Notes under the pieces: model-generated
What the model saw: the letters and a program-made list of their open reading frames with translations, nothing else
Told to the model about the DNA's origin: nothing
Databases searched by the model: none
In this document: piece by piece, positions 47,225 through 56,286 of the stretch
Layout of the letters: each line of letters starts with the position of its first letter
How positions within the stretch are numbered: position 1 is the stretch's first letter
Source of the DNA: Trichomonas vaginalis G3
Taxonomy: Eukaryota > Parabasalia > Trichomonadida > Trichomonadidae
Length of the DNA stretch: 64,000 nt
Assembly: GCF_026262505.1 (NCBI RefSeq)
Contig: NC_067206.1
Span: forward strand, 19,427,319 to 19,491,318
Reading direction: 5' to 3'
Program-made: the position numbers and the translations under genes

Positions 47225-47406
47225 ATAAACTTTATATATATGTAACTTGTTTATTTCTATTCGCAGTATTCAGGTTTGTGCTAAACACACCTTTGGACAC
47301 CCTATATATTAAGTAATAGATATAAATGTTTATTTAACATTTTTTAGATAAAATTAACTTTTGAAGTTACTTTTCAGATCTTTAAGAAAAATTTAAAAGG
47401 AAAAAA

Positions 47407-47703
47407 TATATGAATTAAAATGATTCTTAAATTAGATGCTTATTAATATTTTACAATTTTTATTATTTGAGATACTTTTTTGAAGCTTAAATGTGCGAAT
47501 TTTGGGCCATTAATATATAAATGAAATCAGCATTATATGCTTAATAATAGGAAACACGAAATTCCGACTTATGAAGCTTTTTTTAAAAAAAATAATTAAA
47601 TCAATATTGCACCAAGTATCGATAAAAAGCATTGAGATAGCATTATAAATAGTCATTGAATATATGTTCATATGAGCTTGTCTTGATATATCAATTCTAT
47701 ACA
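47407..47703. repeat. long inverted repeat, left arm
   Basis: About 300 bp, nearly identical to the inverse of 48857-49165; the two arms flank the integrase gene directly. They are the inner part of the 44.91-49.33 kb element's terminal repeats. Confidence 0.9.
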
Positions 47704-47771
47704 ATGAAGAAGTTTGCCGTGAAATTGATCTTACTAATGGTTTAAACGCTTATAATATCTCAAGAAATACT

Positions 47772-48683
47772 TTGATCGCAGCATATCGATTGAATTCTAT
47801 GGAAATTCCCAAAGTACCATGCGGAAGAAAGAAGAACCCTGCAACCAATGAACAAAAAGAGATCATTGATAACATGGTACAAGAATATAAGTGCGGAATG
47901 ACTAAAACTTTCAAGCGAATTCAAAGACTTAAGAGTTTAGAAGAAAACAAACAGAAGGAACACCCCTTAGAAGAGCAGCAAGCTGAAAATCAAGAAACAA
48001 TGGATACTGACTTTTATAAGAAATTAAAAGATATTAAGTATCATCATGTAATTAAATATATGAATGAAAGTGGATATTCGGTACCTCGCGAATATCATGT
48101 TGCAGATCCACCAACGAAATATCGCGCAATTTCGAAAAATATTATATGGCATTGTGACATTCATTATTTATACGATGATGCCCAATTTCCATTTTATGCG
48201 CTACTTGACGATATGACTCGAAAAATTATTATTACAAAAATGTTAAAAAACAAAAGTTCCGCAGCAACTGCAAAAGTTTTGCGGAAAGTACTCCAGCAAG
48301 TCACTCCATATTGCATATGGAGTGATAACGGTGGAGAGAACCTGGGCGAATTCGCCCAGGTTATGCGAGAACACGGCATCGTATGGAAGCATACGATGCC
48401 GTATATGCCTCGTCAAAATGGTAAAGTGGAAAGACTCTGGCAGAGTCTCGAGAAAAATCTCCCTGATAAATTCTCAGATAGATCAATTATCAAAAAAGCA
48501 ATTCAGAAATTCGTCGAAAACTACAATGATTCACCTCATTGTTCACTTGATATCAATCCAGATACAAAAACAAACTACACACCAAACGAGTTATACGAGA
48601 AAGCTCCCTTCTGGTACGAGGAGGGAAAGCAAAAATGGGAATTATACATCAAAAATGAATGGATTGAAAATCCCTTTGAATAA
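47772..48683 (+). CDS. retrovirus-type integrase of the TGT...ACA element
   Basis: About 300 residues, open without interruption. The first ATG in frame is at 47799 (MEIPKVPCGRKK), but the frame is open upstream into the repeat arm, so the start is uncertain. IWHCDIHYL, SDNGGENLGEF and QNGKVERLW give the catalytic triad, again with 34 residues between the second Asp and the Glu. The C-terminus has SPHCSLDINPDTKTNYTPNELYE and a Trp-rich tail. It looks whole. No capsid, protease or polymerase lies in the same element. Confidence 0.88.
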   Translation: MIAAYRLNSMEIPKVPCGRKKNPATNEQKEIIDNMVQEYKCGMTKTFKRIQRLKSLEENKQKEHPLEEQQAENQETMDTDFYKKLKDIKYHHVIKYMNESGYSVPREYHVADPPTKYRAISKNIIWHCDIHYLYDDAQFPFYALLDDMTRKIIITKMLKNKSSAATAKVLRKVLQQVTPYCIWSDNGGENLGEFAQVMREHGIVWKHTMPYMPRQNGKVERLWQSLEKNLPDKFSDRSIIKKAIQKFVENYNDSPHCSLDINPDTKTNYTPNELYEKAPFWYEEGKQKWELYIKNEWIENPFE

Positions 48684-48856
48684 ATAATTATAATTTTACT
48701 ATTTTAAACATTTTTAAGAGTTTCGAATTAATGATAAATTTCATATCAACCAAAACCAAAATCATTTTTACTTATATATAAATAATAAACAGATCAAGTA
48801 TATTATTATTCTATATTTGTTTTTCTTATTTACTCAATTTTAACATTTTTTCACAA

Positions 48857-49165
48857 TAAATTGTATAGAATTGATATATCAAGACAAGCTCATATGAACA
48901 TATATTCAATGACTATTTATAATGCTATCTCAATGCTTTTTATCGATACTTGGTGCAATATTGATTTAATTATTTTTTTTAAAAAAAGCTTCATAAGTCG
49001 GAATTTCGTGTTTCCTATTATTAAGCATATAATGCTGATTTCATTTATATATTAATGGCCCAAAATTCGCACATTTAAGCTTCAAAAAAGTATCTCAAAT
49101 AATAAAAATTGTAAAATATTAATAAGCATCTAATTTAAGAATCATTTTAATTCATATATTTTTCA
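48857..49165. repeat. long inverted repeat, right arm
   Basis: Inverse partner of 47407-47703. Confidence 0.9.
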
Positions 49166-49337
49166 ATGATTTTTTTCAATTATATTGAAAATCAAAATCA
49201 TGCTATATATTATATCATTTTGGTTGTCAAATCATTTTAAAAAATATGCAAAAACAATGTTTCTCAAAAGTTCAAATTTTGAATATTTTCACTTTTCTGA
49301 GTTGTCACTTTTGACGAATTTTTGTATATCACACAAG

Positions 49338-50340
49338 CGTCCGGCCAAAACTTATGACAGTGATAGATGAAATTTTGAAATTCCATGATTTTTTTTGCAA
49401 TAACAGATATAGATACAAGGTGATGTGAATTTTGCATCCCTGGGATGAACGATACACCCAAAGTGTCACCTTTTTGGGTTAACAAAAATTTATATATATG
49501 AGAGTTCTGCAAATCATATGCACAATATCTATTCTGCCTGACTTCTTGTATATAGGAGTCAGGCTGAATAGATATTGCGCATGTGGCAATATAAGTATTT
49601 CCGAGATTGCCATCGTGCGCTATAGTACACTACTTCTCCTTGGTCCTAGCTCAGTTCCAAGGATATCGGTGTTCAAGGATTTGGCAAGGTCCTTCTGAAG
49701 TCTCTCATTCGATGAGAGATTTCGGAAGAACCTTGCCTTAGAGTATTCCAACTCTTGTTCTCTTGTCCCTGAATAGTTAGAAAAGCTATTTTACTACTTA
49801 AGGCAGAGATTATCCGAGGTCCCTCATTTGATGAGAGGCCTCGGATAATCTCTGCCTTAAAGTTGTACACTTGTAGTCCATCAGAATGTAAGTATACACG
49901 GATAGGACAGCTTTCTTCTGAAGTCTTAGATTTGATGAGAAGCCTCAGAAGAAAACTGTCCTATTTTATAATAGGAGGAGTTTCAGAAGCTCCAGAGCTC
50001 CCTTTCGTAAGGAATAGGAGCTTTGGAGCTCCTGGTTCGAAGATGTGCTTCGCATCTTTCATCAGCATAGGATATTTATCAACTGGGACTCTGTTGATGA
50101 AGACTCAGGAGCTCGAAAGTTCCCTTTCGTAAGGATTAGGAGCTTTGGAGCCCCTGGTTCGTAGATGGGCTTCGCATCTTTCATCAAAAGAGGCCCAAAT
50201 GGTAAATATCCTCTGCTGATGAGCTTCAGGAGCTCCAAGGCTCCCTCTCGTAATGATTAGGAGCTTTGTAGCTCCTGAAGGTAAGTTAGTATACATATCA
50301 TGTGTACGGAGGCACTGCGCGCCTCCTTACACCTGATATG
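49338..50340. repeat. hairpin array VIII between the integrase element and the helicase region
   Basis: After about 150 bases of the broken gene's continuation come hairpins at 49518-49582, 49637-49662, 49683-49738, 49798-49860, 49902-49963, about 49973-50033, about 50106-50155 and 50224-50279. Three of them (49683, 49798, 49902) share the apex TCTCATTTGATGAGA or close variants on unrelated stems. The last three share the GGAGCTC arm with loop CCCTTTCGTAAGGA. AGATG-GCTTCGCATCT mini-hairpins lie between (about 50040 and 50165). Confidence 0.8.
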
Positions 50341-50489
50341 TGAATTTGACACTTTACAAAACCGTTAATGTATATTTTACAACACAAACACAAACACCAA
50401 CTTAACCTTAAATATTTATAAAGCCACCAACCACTTCACCTCACTAACGTTTTCACAAACGACTTCACTACTGTAAAAAATAAAAGTTC

Positions 50490-50816
50490 TCACTTACAAA
50501 AGTATTGCAACTCTTCCCATTGCTGTGCTTCACACAATAGTTCATATTCTTCAGTATCGCTGCTGTCGCTCCAATCGTCAGAGTCAAAGTCACTGTCAAA
50601 ATAAATGTTAGTAAGTTTTGACAAAGCTAATGAAACACGCTTACCGTTTGTATCGTATGCTTGTATAAACTTTCCATTCTTCATTCCTTCATAAACGCTC
50701 AAACTAACTTTACCCTTTCTCCCTCGTATCTGATAGAATGTATTTTCACGAGGAACGAAGAACAAATTCTTGAACTCATGACCGTTGTAGTTTGTTATCT
50801 CAATAGTTTTCGTCAT
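50490..50816 (-). CDS. small protein of the virus-like replicon, acidic C-terminus
   Basis: 108 residues from an ATG at 50816. The N-terminal 70 residues form beta-rich sequence with FYQIRGRKGKVSLSVYEGMK, similar in style to the DNA-contact domains found beside HNH nucleases. The C-terminal 40 are acidic (SDFDSDDWSDSSDTEE). About 90 bases upstream is a single copy of the GGTGAGATCTCACC palindrome that recurs in the 57-62 kb repeats, a plausible shared regulatory site. Function not known. Confidence 0.5.
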   Translation of the reverse strand: MTKTIEITNYNGHEFKNLFFVPRENTFYQIRGRKGKVSLSVYEGMKNGKFIQAYDTNGKRVSLALSKLTNIYFDSDFDSDDWSDSSDTEEYELLCEAQQWEELQYFCK

Positions 50817-50892
50817 TTATATAAAAATAAAATAAAAATTAAACTTAAAAATTAATGATATCACCACCCTCACACGTATGAAAACATAGCAC

Positions 50893-50955
50893 AAAAATAA
50901 ATTTAGGTGAAGTGGTGAGATCTCACCTCTTTTTTCACCTGTTTTTTCACCCTGT
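50893..50955. promoter_or_regulatory. GGTGAGATCTCACC palindrome near the 50.5 kb gene
   Basis: TTTAGGTGAAGTGGTGAG with ATCTCACC and two further TTTTTTCACC boxes, matching the module repeated at 57.6-59.0 kb and, inverted, 60.1-62.4 kb. Its place in front of a gene suggests an operator or replication-protein site. Inference only. Confidence 0.5.
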
Positions 50956-50992
50956 TGAATTCATTGCTTTATAACTCTCTTCCTTGGTTTCT

Positions 50993-51232
50993 TCATTTTT
51001 CATCATTGACTTTATCCAACTCTTCTAACTTCTTCTTAAGTTCAGCAATGTTGTCCTCATGAAGTTTAATCTTTCTCAAAATTCCTTCTCTATCTAATGG
51101 TTGCTTTATCTTTCTAAACTGAACTCTACCATCCTTCATAGTATGAATGTAAAAACCTTCTGGAATAGTTCCTGATTTAATGTATTCTACCAAAAACTTT
51201 TGTTTCATTGCTTCAGTGACTTTATTTGTCAT
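50993..51232 (-). CDS. small protein of the virus-like replicon, coiled C-terminus
   Basis: 79 residues from an ATG at 51232. The N-terminal GTIPEGFYIHTMKDGRVQFRK is a short AP2-like or NUMOD-like beta segment and the C-terminal ILRKIKLHEDNIAELKKKLEELD is a clear coiled coil. Possibly a DNA-binding dimer. It lies between the 50.5 kb gene and the helicase on the same strand. Confidence 0.5.
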   Translation of the reverse strand: MTNKVTEAMKQKFLVEYIKSGTIPEGFYIHTMKDGRVQFRKIKQPLDREGILRKIKLHEDNIAELKKKLEELDKVNDEK

Positions 51233-51239
51233 TTTACTC

Positions 51240-51924
51240 TAAGGTGAAGCTAGCACAGCGATAATGGATTTCATGACTTTTTAGTATTTCATGCAATCTT
51301 AACAGATAGCCTTACAAGTACTTCCAGTGTCCCTAGCTGTCCATCCTTTTTATATAACTCCATGACATTTATAATCTCGCGAAACTTAACAGGTAGCATA
51401 ACAGATTAAAATCAGATGAGGTTTTGAACCAAAATTTCTAAGCAACGTTGTCAAGGATTTTTGAGGAACTAGGGACAGAGTGTGGCAAAGTCCAAGATTT
51501 AATTTATCTTCATCTGTTTCATCAGCTATCTCATCTAATATTCCAATATTTTATTCATAACTCGTGGCAAACTCACTAACTTTCGTTATGTTCATCTGCA
51601 TGCTTCATCTGATAGAAAGTATGACTTTCATTAACTCTGTGAGATAATGAAAACTACTAGGGACAGAGACCATGGCAAAGTTTATGACTTTCATTATTTC
51701 CAGAACTTAATGAAAACTACTAGGGACAGAGAACATGGCAAAGTTCATGATTTAATTTATTCTCTCACTAACAACAAACACAAACTCCAACACTAACGAC
51801 AAAAATAAATGTCCTCACTTCTTAACAAAGTAATATGTGCTTCTTACACCACCATAGCTCAAACGTTTCTTTTCAAACATCGATTGAAACTTATTTTGAG
51901 CCATTGGCTTTAGTCTCTTTTTCT
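51240..51924. other. spacer with a short repeat
   Basis: ACTAGGGACAGAG followed by ATGGCAAAGTT or a close variant occurs at about 51467, 51656 and 51719. No gene is supported. Confidence 0.4.
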
Positions 51925-52780
51925 TCAAATACGCAAGAAATCTTCTTCACATCTTTTCACTTCATAGCCTTCTTTAAACTCCTCCTTGTTAAGTTCTATG
52001 AAATCCTTTATAACATTCTTTGTTGCAATGGCTTCTTCACGAACGACATCGTGAACTATTTCATCATTACATTCATGTATGATCTCCTCACTGTTCTCAT
52101 GAACTATTTCAACACTGTTCTCATGAACGACCTCCTTACTGTCTTTCATAAGCGTTTCAAAGTCTCCTTTACTCATTACTTCAATCTCATGCTGTTCACA
52201 GTAGTACTTAAACTCACTGTATATGTCTTTGTTGTATGTTATATTGCTTCCCATGTACTCCATGAATTTTTCAAGCACTTCCTCATAATTCACTGTTTCT
52301 TTCTTTCCACGACCTTCTAATATCATACTTGCTTCGTAAATATAACTTCTTGCAGAACCGTCTCGCTTTCTACTTCTCTTCACAAATTCTCTCATCTTGC
52401 CACCAAATACATTTGAACTACATGCAAAGAATTCATTCTCCTTCGCAAATTCTTTATATCTTCTGTAGCACTCTGTACAATTCCATCCGGATACAAACTT
52501 TTCATAGAACTCCTCGTAAAACATTTGGTAAGGTGTTTTGTTCATTTCGATGAGTTCTTGTTTAGCCCTGGTGAATGGTATCTTCCTTACATCAAATTCA
52601 CTTAAATCTTTCTTCATGAAGTACGTCAGTAAGTTTGAATAAAACTCTTCATTAAAGCTTTCAATGAGATTTGAGAAATATTCGTAATTTCCTTTGTATC
52701 TGCTGCTTACGTCAATGACAACAAATCTTCTGTCGTCTTTGTCAATCTTTACTGAGTTGAAGTTGTTAGATATCATGATG
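51925..52780 (-). pseudogene. D5-type helicase gene, downstream part
   Basis: Part of the gene split by the 52786-53490 insertion. It starts at the insertion with an SF3-like Asn/Arg region (ISNNFNSVKIDKDDRRFVVID), continues with a helical C-terminal domain with several Cys (NCTECYRRYKEF) and ends with a repeat-like acidic linker (VHENSEEIIHECNDEI). Together with 53496-55052 it belongs to the poxvirus D5/DUF5906 group of replicative helicases of viruses and replicons. Broken by the insertion. Confidence 0.75.
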
Positions 52781-52785
52781 ATATT

Positions 52786-53490
52786 GTTATATACGAAAAC
52801 GATAAAAACAGTTTGACAGAAAAGTGACAACTTTACGTGTCAAAAATATAAAAAGTGATATTTTATTCATCATTATCTTCTTCATAATTTATTTCATATT
52901 CTTCGTCTTACCAACAAAAGATGGGAATGTGAACAATTGCGGGCAATTTTTAGCCATTTTGGCTTGGAACTAGAGCCTGCGAGGTACATGGATAGTATCA
53001 GTACCTCACAGGCTCTAGTTCTCTATATGGCGCCGAGAAATTTTGGTGAAATGTGGTCGCATTTCACCAAAATTTTTTCGGCGCCATAGGATGAATTGGA
53101 GGGTGAGAGATATTATTTCATACAATACTACTCTCACCCTCCAATTCCCAGCCAAAATGGCTAAAAATTGCCCGCAATGTGAACAATTGCGGGCAATTTT
53201 TAGCCATTTTGGCTTGGAACTAGAGCCTGCGAGGTACATGGATAGTATCAGTACCTCACAGGCTCTAGTTCTCTATATGGCGCCGAGAAATTTTGGTGAA
53301 ATGTGGTCGCATTTCACCAAAATTTTTTCGGCGCCATAGGATGAATTGGAGGGTGAGAGATATTATTTCATACAATACTACTCTCACCCTCAATTTTAAT
53401 TACTTAAACTCATTCTATTTTTTTGACATGTAAATGTCACTTTTACTGAGATCTGACACAATGTCAGATCTCTTTTTTTCGTATATAAGA
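52786..53490 (-). mobile_element. 705-bp MITE derived from the 2.96-5.66 kb integrase element
   Basis: Its left 115 bases are the inverse of the right end of the 2956-5660 element, and its right 145 bases are the inverse of that element's left end, including the subterminal hairpin. ATATT on both sides (52781-52785, 53491-53495) is a 5-bp target duplication. The middle is a tandem pair (period 250) of branched palindromes. No coding capacity; it must be moved by a related integrase. It has inserted into the helicase gene. Confidence 0.92.
52929..53398. repeat. tandem cloverleaf-shaped palindrome
   Basis: Unit 1 (52929-53178): a perfect 29-bp outer stem (52936-52964 with 53150-53178; arm ATTGCGGGCAATTTTTAGCC) encloses three hairpins at 52967-53022, 53028-53087 and 53094-53147. 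Unit 2 starts at 53179, repeats the left arm and all three hairpins, and lacks the closing right arm. Confidence 0.92.
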
Positions 53491-53495
53491 ATATT

Positions 53496-55052
53496 ACAAA
53501 CATTCTCTATCTTTCTTACTGGCTGACACTTCTGATTTAAGTCCAACTGAGTCTCTGTTACTATTGACTTTAGTGCGTCGTGGTTCATGACCTTAGACGT
53601 ATCGCATGAGCTTGGTTCATTGCATACGATGAGCTTCATGTTCTCAATAGCAGCATTGAATCTACCAACCACATTCTCTATTGCCGTTATATTATTGTTG
53701 GCGTACTTGCTAATGAGCTCGCATAGAACATTACTAAGTACATTCTTACCAGTTCCTTGCTTTCCTGTTAACAAAAGTACTGTTCCAGTCTTTCCACAAG
53801 GATTTTGAACGATGTAGGCGAACCAGTTCAAAACATACTCATAAAGCTCTTCATCCTCATTACATATGACATCGTGAACATGTTTCAAATATCCTTCAAT
53901 AATGCTTTCATCTACTTCATTCAGTACCTCATACTCATATCCTCTGAAATAGCTGTAAATGTCATCTCTTTCGTCAAAGAATCTCATGCCTGACTTCATA
54001 AGATAGTTCTTGTTCTGACCCGCTTCATAAATCATCAGTGCGTTCACATCCTTCTCTTCAATACGTCCTACATAAACACTCTTCATGAGCTTATTGAATT
54101 CCTTGCTATCTACTGACACAAGTGTTGTTGTGTCTCGTATTCCATCATAATCTTTCACTAGATATGTCATACGTGCTCCGTCAATAACGACAACACATCT
54201 TCTTAAGTCATTTATAACACTAGCTATGTCAATACCTTCTTCACTCATGTACTTATTTCTTCTCAAGTCCTTTAGTGTGAAAGTGTCTCTAAGTTCTATT
54301 TCAAGCAATTCATTTACACATCCTTTGCAATACTTCTCTATAAAATATTTCTGTCGTTCTTTACTAAGTTTTTTAACAGCTCTGAAGAACCATGTGTTTT
54401 GACTCAAACATCCTTCACAACTTCTCTCATTCATTCCTAGTTCTTTCATGTCATTATCTTCAACCTCTATGGTCTCATTGAGTAAGGTCAAAGGGTTCTT
54501 AGTCATTGCTGGTCTTATCTGAAACAATGTTTGTGCAACAGGTTTAACTAGTTCAGCAACGTCCTTCCTTAATATGAATAGCTGTTTCCACTCATCTTTG
54601 CTAACAGTTCTTTCATAACCACTGACAGTAATGATTTCATTTGCTGACCTTAGACACTTATGTTCTATCATTTGTATTGCTTTTGTGTAAGGCTTTCGTG
54701 AGCATAGGTTGTATATGTCATTCCTGCAATGTTCATTCATGCCAATAGTACTAAATCCTTTCTTTGCTGTTGAGTGCATAATATCCATTAGTTCCTGTGT
54801 TCGTATTGCTGTCTCATAAAATACAACAAGACCTTTGTCATCTATGACGTACTTACCGAAAACATTGCTTATATTCTTTAACCATGAAATAACATCCTCA
54901 TTCATGCTGTCAAACATGAAGTAAGGTCTTACATACTCTTCACTTATAAGATACTCCACAAAATACTTGTTAAGCTCTATGTCCTCGTGAGCGATTTCAT
55001 TAGGTTTGATATTAGTTCCTTTTGTCATTGCTGTCATGTACTTCACTCTCAT
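53496..55052 (-). pseudogene. D5-type (DUF5906-like) superfamily 3 helicase gene, upstream part
   Basis: From an ATG at 55052 (MRVKYMTAMTKG). The N-terminal 350 residues include Cys-rich segments (CEGCLSQN; YCKGC). A D5_N-like region (LKHVHDVICNEDEELYEYVLNWFAYIVQNP) leads to Walker A GKQGTGKN near residue 428 and a Walker B-like LIVCNEPSS near 470. In this family the hexameric helicase opens DNA at the origin and is often fused to a primase; no primase motif is evident to me here. The gene is divergent from the HNH gene across 100 bases. Interrupted by the MITE. Confidence 0.8.
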
Positions 55053-55151
55053 AGTTCCTTTCAATAGCGTAAAAATACTTCATTGTTTCATAACTGCTCT
55101 AAATTCTGTTCAAAATTCGTACAACATAACTTTTTAACATTAGTGAAAGAA
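55053..55151. promoter_or_regulatory. divergent promoter region
   Basis: 99 bases between the helicase ATG (minus) and the small acidic frame's ATG (plus). Both transcripts must start here. No clear initiator motif is seen. Confidence 0.4.
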
Positions 55152-55317
55152 CATGAGCGAAACAACAACATCTAACATTACAGAAGAAGTCAATGACAAT
55201 GCCGATGAAAACATTACAGAAGGAGCTAGTGAAAATATTGACGAGTTCAGTGAGGAAGAAGATATTGAGGACGTCAATGAGAACGTTAGTGGGAACAAAC
55301 TCAATGGGAAACATTGA
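55152..55317 (+). CDS. short acidic reading frame before the HNH frame
   Basis: 54 residues from an ATG (MSETTTSNITEEVNDN), about a third Glu or Asp, ending TGA where the HNH frame begins. It could be a leader peptide gene or part of the neighbouring HNH protein family's N-terminus. Left as seen. Confidence 0.35.
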
Positions 55318-55856
55318 GAAATCATGAAGATTATGAGATTTGTACGACATATCCTTTTACTATTCGTCGAAAGAAAGACAAACATATTATGAGTGAATAC
55401 TTAAATAATTATGGTTATATTGTGCTTAGTTTAAACAACAAAATACATTTAAAGCATAGAATTATTGCAGAACAGTGGATTGAAAATCCAAACAATTTGA
55501 AAGAAATAGACCATATAAATCATGATAGAACGGACAACAGAATCTCAAACCTTCGTTGGTGTTCTAGATCTGAAAACAATAGAAATAAAAGCAAGTATGG
55601 CGATATAGTTTATGAGTTCGTTGATGAAATATCTGACGAAGCTGTTGAAATAACAGATTATGGTAAGCATTCGTTTGAGTTCTACTATTATGTTGAGAAT
55701 GAGGACGCATTCTATTATTATACAGGTCTTAACTATCGAAAACTTCATATAAATTTTACAAAAACAGGTGCTGCTTATGTTTGTATGATAGATACAGAAA
55801 ACAAGAGTGTAATTTTATTCATAAACAAATTCAAACGCTTGTACGGCTTCATGTAG
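55314..55856 (+). CDS. HNH endonuclease, left copy
   Basis: An open frame of 180 codons to TAG. The first ATG in frame is at 55389, but similarity to HNH homing-type nucleases begins upstream, so the start is uncertain. Beta-rich NUMOD4-like front (YGYIVLSLNNK), then KHRIIAEQWIENPNN and EIDHINHDRTDNRISNLRWC, the HNH core with its His, Asn and His ligands, and a C-terminal domain of about 80 residues. The family nicks or cuts DNA and is often selfish or helps replication or mobility. An almost identical inverted copy is at the window's right end. Confidence 0.8.
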   Translation: MRNHEDYEICTTYPFTIRRKKDKHIMSEYLNNYGYIVLSLNNKIHLKHRIIAEQWIENPNNLKEIDHINHDRTDNRISNLRWCSRSENNRNKSKYGDIVYEFVDEISDEAVEITDYGKHSFEFYYYVENEDAFYYYTGLNYRKLHINFTKTGAAYVCMIDTENKSVILFINKFKRLYGFM

Positions 55857-56077
55857 GACAAACATTATTTTTCAACACTAACGCCAACACGTAGGACAAA
55901 CATTCATGACTAACATTAATGTATAAACTTCGTCGTATATGTTTTGTCAAGACTTCGTCGTATATGTTTTGTCATGAGTTCATCGTAAATGTTTTGTCAT
56001 GATTTCTTCGTCAAAACTTCATCGTTAATGATTTGTCAAGACTTCATCGTCAAAACTTCATCGTCAATGATTTCAGT

Positions 56078-56286
56078 GTCACCACGTCACCATGTCACCA
56101 GGTTAATTAACTTCTCCTAAAATTACTGACAACATGACATTTTGACAACAGGTACGAAAGGAGGAAGGCATTTATGAATTATTTTTGAAGAACTGAAGGT
56201 GTCACCACGTCACCATGTCACCAGGTTAATTAACTTCTCCTAAAATTACTGACAACATGACATTTTGACAACAGGTACGAAAGGAA
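56078..56286 (+). repeat. GTCACC module, two copies in the left arm
   Basis: GTGTCACCACGTCACCATG then CACCAGGTTAATTAAC and CTGACAACATGACATTTTG, ending ACAGGTACGAAAGGA. A third left-arm copy lies at 59115-59200. Inverse copies in the right arm are at about 59983-60070, 63253-63345 and 63380-63470, so there are three per arm. Confidence 0.85.

Larger units (their letters stand above)
44997..47302 (+). mobile_element. mariner element, interrupted by a MITE
   Basis: Terminal inverted repeats starting GGGTGTCCAAAGGTG (27 bp with one mismatch), with TA on each side (44995-44996 and 47303-47304). Removing the 997-bp MITE and its 11-bp duplication leaves 1298 bp, close to the roughly 1.3 kb known for Trichomonas mariner (Tvmar1 type). 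It is inserted in the left arm of the integrase element. Confidence 0.95.
44910..49333 (+). mobile_element. integrase element with TGT...ACA ends and 4-bp target repeat
   Basis: The left end TGTGATATACAAAAATTCG followed by TCAAAAGTGACAA and the exact inverse at the right are flanked by CAAG on both sides (44906-44909, 49334-49337). TGT/ACA ends and a 4-bp duplication are known for Ginger transposons. The inner part of the repeats continues as a long inverted repeat (about 47407-47703 and 48857-49165) hugging the integrase gene. Without the mariner insertion it is about 2.1 kb. It looks structurally complete. Confidence 0.9.

Noticed and set aside
47510-49055. identical 64-residue frames on opposite strands at 47.5 and 48.9 kb
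   Set aside because: They are the two arms of the long inverted repeat of the integrase element, not genes.
50225-50300. hammerhead ribozyme (CTGATGAG present near 50217)
   Set aside because: The following stem is not closed by GAAA, and no third stem with the cleavage site is visible.
53587-53993. plus-strand frames opposite the helicase gene
   Set aside because: Antisense shadows of the minus-strand helicase sequence.
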